From Anodontia alba (taxonomy: Eukaryota > Mollusca > Bivalvia > Lucinida > Lucinidae), in assembly GCA_964016985.1 (NCBI GenBank), contig OZ024828.1, positions 78,637,869 through 78,701,868 of the forward strand: DNA of 64,000 bases, written 5' to 3'. The position numbers and the translations under genes are program-made. Below are positions 63,577 through 64,000 of the stretch, in pieces. How positions within the stretch are numbered: the first letter of the stretch is position 1; every line of letters begins with the position of its first letter. The notes beneath the pieces were generated by a model. The model saw only the letters and a program-made list of their open reading frames with translations, did not search any database and was not told the DNA's origin.

Positions 63577-63890
63577 GCCGGCCTCGGTGGCTCAGTTGGA
63601 TGTGCTGTCCGACTGGAGACCAGGAGGTCGCGGGTTCAACCCCCGCCAAGGTTGGCAACATTCTTTTGTGGAGATTGATTGTGAAATATTTTCTACGGTC
63701 ATTCTCTCCCTTCCGCTGATTCAAGAAGGGCAGTTGTCAGTTTCTGGCGAAAGAATGTGCACAATACTGGTTAACCGCTTAGAGGACTAAGTCTGCCCAG
63801 TAAACGTGTGGTTAGGTAAACTGACCACTCGACAGGACCCATTGGGTTGACTGGGCCGTAAAACCTCAACACAAACAAACAAACAAACAG
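63577..63890 (+). mobile_element. SINE-A reference copy, full length with target duplication
   Basis: Head GCCGGCCTCGGTGGCTCAGT (A box), B box GGGTTCAACCCCC, body GATTCAAGAAGGGCAGTTGT and TTAACCGCTTAGAGGACTAA, end GTTGACTGGGCCGTAAAACC and a CAAA-repeat tail. Direct repeats AGGTTGTG at 63569-63576 and 63891-63898. 314 bp, tRNA-derived. Confidence 0.95.
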
Positions 63891-63944
63891 AGGTTGTGAA
63901 GTATTATCTTATTAGCCCATTTAGTCTGGAGAACCCTAAAAGGG

Positions 63945-64000
63945 TAAGTGGCAAACAATGCAGACCCAGATCAGACACCACAGAATGCAGCATCTAATCA
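63945..64000. repeat. Family G hairpin cut by the window end
   Basis: GGCAAACAATGCAGACCCAG then ATCAGACACCACAGAATGCA; the second arm starts at the last bases. Confidence 0.6.

Noticed and set aside
63577..63660. tRNA gene at a GCCGGCCTCGGTGGCTCAGT head
   Set aside because: A and B boxes are present but the stem ends do not pair as in a tRNA and the sequence continues into a SINE body; the same holds for 19377-19472, 22485-22560 and 10860-10935.

Overview
The window is nuclear DNA of an animal, most likely a bivalve mollusc. It is AT-rich and has spliced housekeeping genes with GT-AG introns, tRNA-derived SINEs with A and B boxes, and a very dense load of palindromic MITEs. The species is not determinable from the sequence alone; the mollusc call rests on general familiarity with such repeats and is an inference.

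Two conserved host genes stand head to head. IMP4 (U3 snoRNP protein, Brix family) is on the minus strand from about 20.43 kb to 7.98 kb. All eight exons carrying the body of the protein join in frame and give a protein of about 292 residues. ISY1 (spliceosome NineTeen-complex-associated factor) is on the plus strand from 23.01 kb to 60.60 kb. Its eleven exons give 282 residues with no break in frame. The interval between the two 5' ends (20.4-23.0 kb) holds an ETS-type motif on each side and a possible transposon.

The most unusual object lies antisense in ISY1 intron 4. It is a DNA transposon of about 7.95 kb (34161-42114) with terminal inverted repeats and an ATAT target duplication. It carries one giant reading frame of 1,418 codons (40385 down to 36132) encoding a charged nuclear-type N-terminus, an OTU-type cysteine protease domain, and a transposase-like region with D, D (SDACGGQNRN) and E motifs. 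The frame is interrupted only by two in-frame TAG codons. The element sits inside an older MITE whose two halves can be recognised on either side.

Layout: 0-7.9 kb, repeats plus one frameshifted unknown gene (1.08-1.80 kb); 8-20.4 kb, IMP4 with MITE-filled introns; 20.4-23 kb, divergent intergenic region; 23-60.6 kb, ISY1 with a LINE remnant, SINEs, MITEs, tandem arrays, the OTU transposon, a decayed mariner and a 54-bp minisatellite; 60.6-64 kb, ISY1 3'UTR and more MITEs/SINEs. Several mobile or tandem repeats stop within a few bases of splice sites. Coordinates of repeats are by eye and may be off by several bases unless a target-site duplication is cited.
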